Source: Chara braunii (Eukaryota; Streptophyta; Charophyceae; Charales; Characeae). Taken from it: a DNA stretch of 62,404 nt. This document shows, in pieces, positions 42,770 to 53,829 of the stretch. The DNA lies in the NCBI GenBank assembly GCA_003427395.1, contig BFEA01000330.1:1549393-1611796 (forward strand), read 5' to 3'. A model generated the notes under the pieces. It saw only the letters and a program-made list of their open reading frames with translations. It ran no database searches and had not been told where the DNA came from. A program made the position numbers and the translations under genes. The stretch's first letter is position 1. Each line of letters opens with the position of its first letter.

Positions 42770-43226
42770 GGGACGATCTCTTCGCCTTTGGGCACCTTGC
42801 TCGGTCGATGTAACCTTGTTAGTCCGTCGGTGTTTCCGTGTCTTTCGGTCTTCCTGTGGACGGTGTCAAAATCATATTCATGTACCCTCACCACCCAACG
42901 CTCAATCATGCTTTGTATATGGTAAGCTTTTTGAGGGGCAACAAAGGTCTGTGATTGGCAACAAGCAGAAACTTTTGTCCATATGGATAAGGGTGGAAGT
43001 ATTGGATTCTCCAAACCACTGCGTAACACTTTCGTTGAGGCGTCGAGTCTTTGTGTCGCTCGCTAGGCACCGTTCGGGACACATACTCGATAACGTGTTC
43101 CTTGTCGTTTTCTCCCTGTGCCAAGATAGTGGAGATGGCTTCCAGTTGCCAATCGGCGATAAGTATGAATTGGTTTTCAGGGTCGGGCTGGATTAAAATG
43201 GTCGTCGAGGCAAGGGCATTTTTCAA
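42694..43226 (-). pseudogene. RNase H of element C
   Basis: FILIADWQLEAISTILAQGE, HVIEYVSRTVPSERHKD, RKCYAVVWRIQYFHPYPYGQ and ERWVVRVHEYDFDTVHRKTE align block by block with A. The Gln at ILAQ shows that A's TAG at 11,283 is a derived stop. TDW has become ADW, which removes the first acidic ligand. One frameshift lies near 42,910. Confidence 0.86.
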
Positions 43227-43299
43227 TATAGAAAGTGCTTGCTCTCACCCCACGTCCCAGTGCAGCGGCTGTTTTTTCCATAGGTCCGTATGAGATTTG

Positions 43300-44335
43300 T
43301 CAGGGGTCATACGATCGCCGCCAAGTCCTTGATAAATCAGCGATAGTACGAGACCAACCTAAAAAAGGTCTGGACCTGTGTCACCGACGCAGGCGTGGTT
43401 ATGTCCCGAGCTGCCTCGACTTTCCGTGGGTCTGGTCTCAAACCCCCATGTATCACAATGTACTTGAGAAACGAGATCTCTGAAAGAAAAACTCGTTTTT
43501 CTCAAGGGCAATTCTGAATCTTGCGTCTCTTAAGGCTCCCAGCGTCCACTCCGCGTGTTGAGCGTATCCGTGAAATGAATCAGAATACACCAAGATCTCG
43601 TTCATGTATACAATGACAAAAAACTTGATCATGCCCTTTGTCAACCATATCTTGTTGACAAAGTTCTGAAATGTGACGTTCATTGCTCTCTGAAAGGTTG
43701 CAGGTGTGTTGCATATGCCCATAGGGCAACAAATCCATTTCGAGTCCCTTCAAACAAAACGAATGTCATTTTCGGCCTATCCTCCTTCTTCAACAGGATA
43801 TGGTAGAAACCATGACGAATATCAAACTTGCTAAAATAGTTGGCACATCCAATCGCATCCTACAAATCATCAATCTTTGGTAGGGATATACATCCTTAAT
43901 CATGATATCATTCAATTTTCGATAATCAATGCAAATGAGGATCGACCCGTTCTTCTTTGGGATTAATACTACTGGAAAAGACCAGGGACCCTTGGCGGGT
44001 TCGATCCAGCCATTTGCCTAAGACTCCTTAATCCGCTCTGACACCATTTTTTTTTCGGCGAGGGAGTACCAGTAAGGTTTGCAATGGATTAGCGGATGAC
44101 TTACCGTTTGTATTTCATGTCGGATTACGAGAGACAACCCAATATTTGCATCGCTGACTCTAATTGCTCCTTGGTACCCCCTCAGAATATTGACAATCGT
44201 AAGGTGAATGTCGTTGGGTAGATACTCTGGCACGTGTAATGCGTAGGGTTGTCCGTTGATTATGACTTTCATCTGCTTCGTGCGGGTCGGTGTCACACTT
44301 CTGGGTGGGGGATATGAAATGAACAAATTGTTCAA
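43300..44335 (-). pseudogene. Reverse transcriptase of element C
   Basis: Open pieces 44,335-44,018 and 43,722-43,453 hold YALHVPEYLPNDIHLTIVNI, SLVIRHEIQTVSHPLIHCKP, GICNTPATFQRAMNVTFQNF and YMNEILVYSDSFHG. The catalytic YMDD has become YMNE, so polymerase activity would be lost. The thumb region continues below 43,500 in a shifted frame. Confidence 0.88.
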
Positions 44336-44358
44336 TCACCAGGAGAACATAGTGGTTA

Positions 44359-45634
44359 TCATTTGAGCATCAGCTTATGTGATTGGCACGTCTTCTTTGG
44401 GGTAATCCTATCTTCCTCGTGTTGAAGGTCCACTACTTTTTCAGTGATTTTAATCTCGATTTCGAATGGGGAGGCGTCAAACTGCTCAGGGGGTTCGAGA
44501 GTTTGTGCTTTGATGCCTCGATGAAGCATGTGCACTTCTTTCCCTCTTGTGAGTAGTAATCGAGGAGGAAGTTTCGTAACGTCACAAAAATAGTTTTTGT
44601 CCAGAAGGGGCAGCAACAAGGGGCTCGAATCGTTGTATAAAGTTCAAGGGGGTTCCAAAGAGTCTGGCAACCTTGACATTTGCACGAGTGGCTCCCCTTG
44701 AATTAACATATGTGTGTGCTAAAACCTTTCTGACATCATATTGGTTTCCGTTAACACAAACGTCTTAGTTGTCTTTTGGTTGATCGGGTAACACAATATC
44801 TTGCGCATCAACTCATCAACGGTCTTAGATATGTCGTGATCTTTTTCACTATAAAAATCAGTGTGAAGTAAGGCAGTGAATCCATCGTTTTCATCCTCCG
44901 CTTGGTTGGATTCGCCTGTCAAATTATTCAACAAGATCGTCCGAATGCATCTCGCACTGTCTGCGGAAATATCTCGGGGTTTATCATTGGAGACCATCCG
45001 GAGGGTGAGGCGAATTGGAACGTTGTACGATTTTCCTCCTATGTTTTTAAGGACCAGTGGACTACTATCCGTCATTCTTAATCTGGAGTAAATTGAAACG
45101 CATTGAGGGCAAGCAATCCAATCAGCACGTCGTACGAGGTCACGTTAAGGGCTATCACATCCCCAAGGACGTGAACGTTCGTCATCCGTCCTACTGCCTT
45201 GATTCTTCCTTCGTCGACCGAAATGAGGTGGTCACCCTTGGAGATTGCGATTATATTTTTTTCCTCCCCGCCCATCCGACCAGTCAAAACGATATGGCCA
45301 ACACAACTGCTCTTGAATCGATAACGGCGTTGTACAACATTGTCCATACTTCAACGTCGCATTCCGCTAATCTCCGTGAGATGGGTTTGATGCGCAGAAA
45401 GCGATCATCTTTCCGAATTACACCTACGCATACACGTTCCGAGGTGCTCACCGTGTCTGGTTTTCATTCTCTAGCGAGAGTTTTTCCTTTAATGACCACG
45501 AGTTTCGCAAAAGTGAAGCGCTTTCTGTTGGTCTTGCAGCCTTGTGTTTTTTTTTTCGCTTTTCAAATCTCATCCATAGGTGGTGCTACTTGTCTGATTT
45601 TCCGTTATTCCTTTTTTTTTTTTTTTTTTTTTTG
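44359..45634 (-). pseudogene. gag C-terminus, protease and linker of element C
   Basis: HCKTNRKRFTFAKLVVIKGK matches A's gag-PR junction. The protease reads NAVIDSRAVVLAIS (DSG changed to DSR), then GRMTNVHVLGDVIALNVTSY. The linker frames 44,719-45,075 and 44,359-44,619 (LEPPEQFDASPFE) follow. The sequence stops at the T-run junction at 45,609-45,634. Confidence 0.78.
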
Positions 45635-45639
45635 ACAAT

Positions 45640-45859
45640 GCTGTTACGGTCTATTTTTTGGGCATATAACTAGGTTAGCCAGCCTAGTCGCCTTGGACTA
45701 TTTAGGTATCCAAGTTATATATAATTGTCTGCACTTTGTCTTTTAAGGCAACATATGGCTGAACCGGTCATCTTAGATCAAGATTTAACCTGTCCCTTCT
45801 TACCATAACTTTTATTCTCAATTTATACTTTCTTTAGTTGGTAATAAGTTATAGTTAGA
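45640..45859. other. Unassigned, no gene seen
   Basis: AT-rich non-coding DNA next to the truncated 5' edge of element C; contains GGTTAGCCAGCCTAGTCGCC and nothing recognisable. Confidence 0.4.
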
Positions 45860-46300
45860 CCATCCAATCTTATGAAAAAATGTATGACTAGTCTGTTCAT
45901 AAGTAAGTAGTATAACATATAAACAATTTTTAACTTTTTTGGTTCCAGCTTGTGCGCGGCTCTAGACCAGACCACCAAATCTTATGAGAACTTGTCCAGT
46001 CCTTTGCCTGAATTTCCTCCTTAAAATAAAATAAGAGAGAGTCAGGGTCATCCTATCTTATGGAACGTGCCCAACTCTCCTTCAGAACTAATAAAACATA
46101 AAAACAACCTAAAGAAGCAAGGCAACCCAGTCATCCAATCTTATGGAAAAATGCTTGGTCCCTGAAAGTCGAACACATGCAGCCCTCACAAATCAAAGCA
46201 ACTAGACCACCCAATCTTATGGGAGCATGTTTGGTCCTTCAGGCAATCGAAAAATCAACATAGCACTGGGCCCTCCAATCTTATTGACATTCTCCCAGCC
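45860..46300. repeat. Diverged 70-105-bp minisatellite
   Basis: Six spaced copies of a core GACCA(C/T)CCAATCTTATGG, often followed by a TTGGTCC-like string, start near 45,862, 45,968, 46,050, 46,127, 46,203 and 46,268. Confidence 0.65.
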
Positions 46301-48689
46301 TTTGGTTGACCCGGTCAAACAAGCAATACTGCCTTCCCCCAAATGCAACCCCACAATCTGCTTTTAGTCAAACCAACAAAACTGAAGCTGCAACTTACAC
46401 AATCATTCCTTAAATTAAGTCTGGTTTGTCCTGAAAGTCAAACTGAAAGTCAAAGTAGGGATGCAGGCAATATACTCAGTCAATCATAGCAAGACGTATA
46501 GTAGGGGTTATAACTGGGTTTATAAAGGAGAAAAAATGTTACCTCTTAGTTCCCTGCCTCCAAAACTCCTCCTGAGTTCTGACAGAGTTCCCGCAATCGG
46601 TGGGCTGACTCCCCACAGAGTCTTGTTGCGGTCCTACGGGTTGCAAGCCCGCCTTCCGCCTTCCTCTCGTAACCAGGACTAGACTTAGATTAAGAAGGGC
46701 AGAAGGAGAGGTTTAAGACGCTCGAGATACAGAAGAGGTACAAACTCAACTCCCAAGAGATGGCCTTGCAATCTTCATGCGTCTGAGGGACCCGCAATGG
46801 TAAAAAAACTGTGTAACAGCTTGGTCAATTAAAAGTCAAACCGCCAATTGTTGACTCTCTGACAACTCTCTCCAATTCGTAGCAACGACCGCCGTCAACA
46901 ACCTCATTCCCTTCTCAATGCTCATCGTTCGGAATGCCTTGGCCACCGCTCAAGACACGAGCCGTAGATAAAAAAACACAGCCTTCCCCCCTTCCGTAAT
47001 GGAGCAAAGCACGGTCTAACTGGTCGTGCAACGGGCGGAGCATGCGCAGATACCGGCCATGCAGTCCTCCCCAATTCTTGGCAAGCACGTTACTTACGAC
47101 CAAGGTCATATCACTTCAAACGGCAAAGTGAACAGCACACTAGCCAACAGATAGGTATGTAGTCCCAGCGGCACAACTCGGTAGTGCACACAACAATGTG
47201 TGCACTATAATGTTCAACAATACGCATAACAGTCCTGGAGCAGCTTAGTAATCAAGAGGCGAGGCAGAATGCCCCGAGAAAACTCGACCAAGCCAACTAT
47301 ATGGGGCATCCGTAATAAACACCGCGGTTGCTGCAGTAAGGCACTGCGGTATGCAGCGAACAATAGTTCTCATTGTCAGCTCACACAGTCGCGCGAGTAG
47401 TAACTTAGTGAGCAATAGCTTCAGCAACTAGCTGCTTGGCAAGTAGCAGCAAACCCCGCGAGTTGATCAGGTACGTATCGCTCTCCCCCACTTGATCTCT
47501 CTTGCTTCTACACTCTCCTCTCTAGTAGTCCTCCTCATCTTCTCATCGATCTTCTTACTAACTCTTCCACCCTTTTTCAGCCATCGTCCTCCACTTCCTC
47601 CGCTCCTGCACTTTTTCTTGTCGTGGCGCACTTAGCTAGGATTCCAACCAAGTTCACTAACTGCAAGTACATGTTGGCCACTCGTCCGTCGACAATATCT
47701 CCTATAGGGGTAGTGATAACGGATTCGGAAGCAACGATCTTCTTCTTACTGCGCAATACTTCTACCTGCACGAGAGTGAATCCTCCGCCATGAATACACA
47801 CGGCTATCGAACCAAGTGCCCAGAGGGGTCGGAGAGAGTTTTTTTTTTGTTTCCTATCGATAGGATGGGCAACTCATCGACCAGATAGGTAAGTATCTGA
47901 CCCTACAACTGACCTCCCACTATATCCATCACTCGAAAAAGCAAAACCGAGCGAATCTACCGTCGAAACATGGGAATATACATCACTTTTCGGGCACGTG
48001 CTCCTGCTTGAACCCGTCGACCAACAAGCAAGCCTCCAACCCCTTGGCTCGCTCCCCGCTACTTCCCTCCATGGAATAAGCGAAATCGAATGAATCTATC
48101 GCTACTACTCAAAAAGATACATTGCCCTCCTGATGCTTCTTATGGCGGATTGCATGACTCTCAATTGTGTACCGTCAAAGCCGCTCCCTGACTCCCAAAC
48201 CTAACATCGGCTTCGGATTCCCCTCATACCAGAACCCCTACTTTTCTACTTCCCCTGCCTCGTCCCGTTAGGAACTAACAAAGGTAGACGACTTCCACCC
48301 CGACCATATCCTGTTTCCCAACTCTTCGGCTTAGTTCATCCTCTTCACAGCACCAAACTCACCGGTCTATCGACCAATTTAACACTTCCGCTAAACTCGC
48401 CCTGTTAAGAAACCCCCATTTCGTACCTTTCCCCGCTTGATTCCGTAAGGAATCGTGCGAGATATTTCTACTTTCCCTTCTTCTCCCTCTGACACACCGC
48501 CATCGCCACCGCGCAACTCCTTTTCTTTCTAACTCCTCACCTACTAACTCTTTGCTAAAACCGAGCTCAGAAATGGGGTCGTCAGCCTCGAAAACCCCCA
48601 CCTACCATCTCCTTGCGCCCGTTTGGGTTGTCAATGACGTGTGCTACTTCTTCCTTTGATGCGCCCTGCCTAGCTCCTCGACATCTCTG
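46301..48689. other. Unassigned, C-rich strand, no gene seen
   Basis: Only short frames, none with a known domain (the longest clean one is 47,577-47,801, minus strand). The minus strand at about 48,400-48,450 reads GGAATCAAGCGGGGAAAGG, close to a conserved LSU rRNA string (GGAATCAGCGGGGAAAG), so rRNA-derived sequence may extend into this region. Confidence 0.35.
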
Positions 48690-49165
48690 ATAGCGGATGT
48701 ACCTGGCCAAGAAACCCCGCCAGATTCATCCCTCCCTCTTTGTTGCCCTGCTTCATCACCTTGGCGCCCGTCGCTATGCTGCCTCGCACTGCCCTGCGGG
48801 CGCTAGCTCAAAGCCCAACAAGCATTGTGGCCCGGTCCTACTTGCCCGATAACCCGAGTCACTCACCTCTCTTCCACATCGGTCGACGCAGCATGGCTTC
48901 CTCAACAGTAATAGCGGCCCTGAGAGGACTTTGGAGGATCCGACTAGTAATAGGTTCGCTTAGTCTTTCGTCCCTGTAACCCAAATCCGATGAGCAATTC
49001 CGCTCGTCAGCCGCGGCACGAGCTCCCACCGGAGTCTCGTCTGACCCACTTCCGTAAGACAATGCTTACCACCCCTTCCTTTGGGTTCCCAACAAGCATG
49101 CCCTCACTCAGACAACGATCACGGAGCCGAGGGCGTGGGCCTGCTGCAGGCCGGTAGCATGATCC
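48690..49165 (-). pseudogene. 25S/28S rRNA-derived fragment 1
   Basis: The minus strand follows the order of nuclear LSU rRNA: GCATGCTTGTTGGGAACCCA (cf. GCATGCCTGTCGGGACCCG), ACAGGGACGAAAGACTAAGC followed by GAACC (cf. GGGGCGAAAGACTAATCGAACC), CTCCAAAGTCCTCTCAGG (cf. CTCCGAAGTTTCCCTCAGG) and AGGGATGAATCTGGCGGGG (cf. CGGGATGAACCGGAAGCCGGG). The match is diverged but collinear over about 450 bases. Domain assignment is from memory of eukaryotic LSU sequence; an alignment would settle it. Confidence 0.62.
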
Positions 49166-49181
49166 CAAGTGAACCGACCCC

Positions 49182-49275
49182 CGATGCAAACCTTAACAGT
49201 AGTAACAATTATTCAAATGAAAACTTAGAAGTCAGTGTGGAAGGTTCCTCATGTGAATAGTTGTTGCAACGGGCT
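49182..49275 (+). pseudogene. 25S/28S rRNA-derived fragment 2 (inverted)
   Basis: The plus strand reads AACAGTAGTAACAATTATTC, then AAATGAAAACTTAGAAG and AAGGTTCCTCATGTGAATAG. This corresponds to the LSU stretch TGGTAGTAGCAAATATTCAA / AATGAGAACTTTGAAGG / AAGGTTCCATGTGAACGG. In LSU rRNA it lies several hundred bases downstream of the other two fragments, and here it is on the opposite strand between them. Confidence 0.62.
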
Positions 49276-49319
49276 CCCACACAGACCTCTCGCGGTAGAT
49301 AGTGGGTGGTGGTCAGCCC

Positions 49320-49425
49320 GTTCACCAAGGACTCCTGTCACACTAGCCTCCTTTGGCTTCGTGAGTCGAACACCCACCGGCTCGCATATGCATTGAACTC
49401 CTCAGTTTGTGTTTCGAGACGGGCT
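49320..49425 (-). pseudogene. 25S/28S rRNA-derived fragment 3
   Basis: The minus strand starts AGCCCGTCTCGAAACAC and continues GAGGAGTTCAATGCATATGC followed by GAG. This matches the eukaryote-specific LSU string CCCGTCTTGAAACACGGACC ... AAGGAGT ... TGTGCGAG. Over the 43 aligned positions about 30 match and all the differences I count are transitions. Confidence 0.62.
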
Positions 49426-49429
49426 GGAT

Positions 49430-50260
49430 AGAGAAATTTCGACAGTATCCCGAATCAGGCAGGAAGGGTTCTGAAGGAGGCGCGCGCTCAAGGTCCTCGA
49501 CCGTCGTGACGACCTTTAAATTTGGCGTCCTGTCCGAGTCAAGGAACGCCGTAGCCTAAAAATAATCATAATATGATGTTAAAATAATAAAATATTTAGA
49601 ACCTTTTTAACCGTCAGTGTATGATGAACGAGGGAAAGAAACCGCTATCACCGTTCCAACGCCGTGGACTGCAAAACCAAGGAGGATAGCCCCGCTGCAC
49701 CTTCCGCATTATTATGATATTCCTGCGTCGTTACCGCTTGATCTCGATCCCTGAATCTCTTAAATAGAAGTCCGACGTTGTAACCAATAGTGCTAAACCC
49801 AAGTCTGGGTCTAGTTTTTACGAACACCTAAATAAGCGGACTCTGCGCAACACGTAGTTCTACCGGAACGTCCTCAAAATTACGTTGTTGTCAATGCCGT
49901 CCTCCGCACGTACGCATAAGTCACAAGCAAACGCGTCAATCCAGATGTATAATCCTTTTAATCCTAGTTCAATCAGAAATAAAAATCTGGCTGGTGACTA
50001 CGTCGACTTCGCCACCATCAATAATTAGAGAGATCACGCGCGCCTTAAATCTGCGCGCCCACACACTCTCTACTCTAGTCAGCCACTTAGTCAACGTAAA
50101 CCATAGACACAACCGCGTCTCGCACGAAATACTTAAACTTTAAACCAAACCTATTTTTGTCGCTTGCAAAAACCAGGGTATTTCTGTCGCTTGCAAAAAC
50201 CAGGGCGGATACCTTTGTAAGGGTATTCTCACCGACAACGTAACCTTACTTCTGGCTTTT
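49430..50260. other. Unassigned, no gene seen
   Basis: AT-rich start, then mixed sequence. A 27-base tandem pair (GTCGCTTGCAAAAACCAGGG, twice near 50,160-50,205) is followed by the segment shared with 37,455-37,485. Confidence 0.4.
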
Positions 50261-50448
50261 GTCCTGGCTAAAGATTTGAAAACGGTTGAGAAAGAAGATG
50301 GTCACCGTGCTTTAACTCGAAAGGAGTTGAGAAGAAGGGGAGGACGGAGAGTCGGAAAGGTCGGAAAGAAAGAAAAAAGGTTGTTTGTTGAAATCTAAGG
50401 TTGAACAACCACTGATTTTTGCTACGAACAAGTTGAGAATTATGAAAC

Positions 50449-50841
50449 TTGTTGAAGTATGTAGATCGGCGTGGAAAAGCAGTAAGCACTTCGTATCAGA
50501 GGGCGGGGCAATCTGGGGCAAGCGTGGGATGTGGCGTCAAAGAAATCGGTTGTCGTAGGATTAAATATATGGGTGTTAGCAAGCATATCAAAGATTTTAG
50601 GAAAGAGCTCGAGCTAGGGGGTGACTTTGAGATCGAGAAATTAGAAGGACGAGTGTTGTCAAATGATAAGGCAGCTTTGAAAAGGGAATTGCACCAAGTC
50701 CTTCGGAACCTTTGGCGTAAAAAAAAATTATATAAATACGGTTTCGATAGATTGGTGCAACTTATGTCAACAGTGAATCTCGCCAGGGACTCGAACATCT
50801 TTGAAAGATGTTTTGGCAGGAATTATTTGGCACAAGTATAA
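50449..50841 (+). CDS. Hypothetical frame upstream of RT remnant
   Basis: A 130-codon frame with a charged middle (KHIKDFRKELELGGDFEIEK) and no recognised domain. It precedes the reverse transcriptase remnant on the same strand and could be the N-terminal part of that element's polyprotein, but the link is inferred from position only. The start is not defined. Confidence 0.3.
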   Translation: MLKYVDRRGKAVSTSYQRAGQSGASVGCGVKEIGCRRIKYMGVSKHIKDFRKELELGGDFEIEKLEGRVLSNDKAALKRELHQVLRNLWRKKKLYKYGFDRLVQLMSTVNLARDSNIFERCFGRNYLAQV

Positions 50842-51781
50842 ACTTAATATTAGGAAACAATTTTGTTTGGGAGTAATGTATGATCATGCACTGCCGACAT
50901 GTGCCATTCGAAGACTGGTGGTTCAAAAGATTCGTGAAGCCTTACCAGTATCATCGGTCACGTTTACGTGTCAAAGGTTCTTGATTTAACCGCGTGATCG
51001 GGGAAGAAAAACCGCATGATTGGGGAAGTCTTACATAACCACTGACAGGTTTCTCAGCAACTGGTGGAAATTTACTCTTTTGCAGGTAGCGCCTTCCCTC
51101 GGGCGGAGGGTCGCGTACAATGTTAGCTAAGTGATTTAAAGAACGTCCCAAATTTTGTAAAAAATGCGCGGAATATTCCGCTTCGAGTGAGATCAGTCCG
51201 ATAACGAATGGTCATGCAGGAACTGAATGGCAACTTGAGTAATTTAGGCTTGGATATTGTGATTAGCCTGCCAGAGGTTCATGAGTGTGTTACTCCTAAG
51301 ATGTCTAAGGGTAATGAGCATGAGTATGAAATGCAAAAAGTCAAGGAAGTGTGCACGGGCATTGTGTGTTCAGAAGTAAATCGGAATTCAGTCGAAACTG
51401 CTATTATGTGCCCTCGGGTGTATGCAAAGGCAATGGAGGAGATGTTCTGGGAAAATGAGAGTTTTTCAGCAGTTTGGGATACATAAGCGGAAATTTTATT
51501 TGTGTGCGAGGCAAAATTTAAGCTGCTGGGTCTGCACATGACTCTTAGGAAATGGGATAGGAACGAAAAATTGGGGCGAGCGTACGTAATTCCAAAAAAT
51601 AAGGATGTTAGTAGATTTCGACCGATTAGTCCGTCTTTTATGGAACCATTACGTACAACAGGGAGAAGAATTGCGAGAGCCTTGAATCACTTACTGTTTG
51701 TTTTCCCGAAGTCCTAACACTTCAATATGAAGCCAACGAATGGACTGAAAGACAGGTAGAAGGGATTAATCAGTGTGTTAA

Positions 51782-52211
51782 AACAACCATTTCGTCAAAA
51801 CGGACATATTATATTTTTTGAACGAAATCAAAACTAACTTTTTTTGCCAAAATCCGGTCGGAATTTTTTGCTCCTGGGGGTCCGGCGTTCNNNNNNNNNN
51901 NNNNNNNNNNNNNNNNNNNNNNNNNNNNNNNNNNNNNNNNNNNNNNNNNNNNNNNNNNNNNNNNNNNNNNNNNNNNNNNNNNNNNNNNNNNNNNNNNNNN
52001 NNNNNNNNNNNNNNNNNNNNNNNNNNNNNNNNNNNNNNNNNNNTTTTTTTTTAGTTTGGTTTCAACCATAGACCAGATACGTATAGGGGGTCCGGCGTTT
52101 TGGGAACGCCGGACCCCCAGGAGCAAAAATTCCGACCGGATTTTGGCAAAAAAAGTCAGTTTTGATTTCGTTCAGAAAATATAATATGTCCGTTTTGACA
52201 AAATGACTGTT
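51782..52211. mobile_element. TTAA-flanked MITE inside the RT remnant
   Basis: Terminal inverted repeats of about 109 bp (51,782-51,890 and 52,102-52,211; ends AACA(A/G)(C/T)CATTT(C/T)GTC) are bordered by TTAA at 51,778-51,781 and 52,212-52,215, the piggyBac-type duplication. The inner ends carry GGGGTCCGGCG, which on the right forms its own hairpin with CGCCGGACCCC. Most of the interior is an N gap. Confidence 0.8.
51891..52043. other. Assembly gap (153 N)
   Basis: Unresolved bases between the inverted arms of the MITE; a hairpin-prone structure could explain the failure to assemble. Confidence 0.99.
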
Positions 52212-52589
52212 TTAAAGGAAAAGGGCAGGGAAAACTGATAGGAGCAGCCTTTGATATCAAGGAAATGTTTAGCCAATTACTTCATTACTCGATCCGGGAT
52301 GCGGTGGACTGACTATTGAACTGGTACAGAGGGCAAGGAAAACGAGTATAAGTGTGAAATGCAGAGGAAAGGGGGTGACATTTGCGAAGAAATTGGGTGA
52401 TGAGGGATGGCTTGAAGTTGACTTTGACACGATTAAGTCGATGGTAAACTTTGGGCCAAGCTTCACCTATATTGTTGTTTCAGATCGTCTGGTTCAGCAA
52501 CATGTAGGGATTCCAATGGGAAAGAGCAGTAGTCCCCCATTGACATGCATTATATGCGCAATCTGCGAGCACATGTTCGTTTGAGGATT

Positions 52590-53829
52590 GAGAAACAATA
52601 AGAGCCTCATCAGAAAGGTTACCCAAGCTGGATATTTAGTAAGTGTCTTTGGAAGTTTGTGCTGAAGAGAGTCCTTTCGTGGGAGGGATGGGCGCAAAGG
52701 CTTGGAGGGTGGTAAAGTTGGGTTTCGATCTGTGAACTTGAGTAAGGGTAAGGTTTGATCTGTTGACTGGACGGGTACCTGGGTCTCAAATTTAAAGGGT
52801 ATTTGGATTTCGATCTATCGACTAGACCGTTATAGGCCGATAATAAGTCGGTAGGCGGGATGGGTTGTTTGCGAAATGACAGAGAGATAAGTGTTGAGGT
52901 TGGGAACTTTCTGGAAAGTATGGAACCGGTAGGAATTGAATGGGACCTGACATTGAGTAGGAGAATCGGGATTAGTCCCTAATGGTGAGGATAAACAATG
53001 ATATATATAGCGATGAGTAATTTTTCGAGCATCTTTGATGAGACCGCTTACTAATAGTAGGGGATCGTCAATTTGCTCCGTTCTTTCGACTCTTCACGTT
53101 TTTTGGCGGCGAAGATGGAGTTGACATATCAGGTATGGTTGCCTCGACAACCATGACCGTGCTATTCACGGTGTTGTAACTCCTTTTTTTTAGAGATTTC
53201 TTCGAGCTGCTTCTTACAAATTTATTGCCGCCTATAGCGATTATGTATTTGGTATGAGGTATCGGTCATGACTTGGTCGTGTTCGGTCATACTCCTTCTC
53301 TACCACCAGGTTTGTGCATTACCAGACGTGGTGCCTTGGGGCACCACAACTGTACTCTGCTATTGGCAGGACTTGAAGGGGGGCTAAAAACGAGTTTTTT
53401 TTTCTTTTTCTTTTGTTTATTCCCCCCCGCCCCTCATCTTGTTTTTTTCCTTGCTGGCGGAAAATGAGGCTGTTGAAAAGCAGTAGAGGGAAAAAGATGG
53501 TTGTCGGTCTTGGGATTTGAACCCAAGGCTCATTGCTTGAAAGCTACGAGTTGCCTTGCCTGAGGCAGGGTCTGAGGAAAAAAAAAAAAAAAGGAAAGAA
53601 AAAGAGAAATGTTTGTTTCCTTTGTTTTTTGGAGTGCACCTGACCACTGACAAGGTCACGTTCTCAAGTGGTTCGTTGCACCTTGTGCAGCAAACCAACT
53701 AGGGAACTGACGCTGAATGTGGTCAAGCTTAGGTGAAGGTGCATTGCTGAGATTGGGCCTCGACAATAACAGAACAACAAAGGAGAGTTTAGATACAACC
53801 TTCCCTTGGTGTATTTACCTCAAAAAAAG
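52590..53829. other. Mostly unassigned; one tRNA-like B box
   Basis: A few direct repeats with the core GGTTTCGATCTGT/GATTTCGATCTATCGACT (52,720-52,830). On the minus strand CCTTGGGTTCAAATCCCAAG (about 53,507-53,527) is a perfect tRNA T arm, with weaker upstream similarity to a tRNA; probably a SINE or tRNA fragment. No gene. Confidence 0.4.

Larger units (their letters stand above)
37900..45634 (-). mobile_element. Element C: 5'-truncated Ty3/gypsy retrotransposon
   Basis: The minus strand carries, in order, the end of gag, protease, linker, RT, RNase H, PHD finger, integrase, X1, X2, X3, pre-LTR motif and a 3' LTR related to A's. At 45,634 the homology ends abruptly at a run of about 25 T (plus strand). 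No 5' LTR, primer site or gag capsid is present. It gives the best independent check of A's accessory ORFs and PHD finger. Confidence 0.88.
51208..52584 (+). pseudogene. Reverse transcriptase remnant, non-LTR or Penelope-like
   Basis: Frames in sequence read AYVIPKNKDVSRFRPISPSF, then ALNHLLFVFPKS and HFNMKPTNGLKDR. After the inserted MITE comes AAFDIKEMFSQLLHYSIRDA (motif A with catalytic Asp), and finally RLVQQHVGIPMGKSSSPPL (motif B, G-x-P-M-G). The YxDD motif is not found downstream. The FDIKEMF / GIPMG pattern excludes the gypsy elements of this window and points to a Penelope-like or other non-LTR group; the clade is not certain. At least three frame breaks. Confidence 0.68.

Noticed and set aside
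43970-44000. tRNA B box GGTTCGATCC
   Set aside because: It is the antisense of the conserved WIEPA codons of element C's reverse transcriptase.
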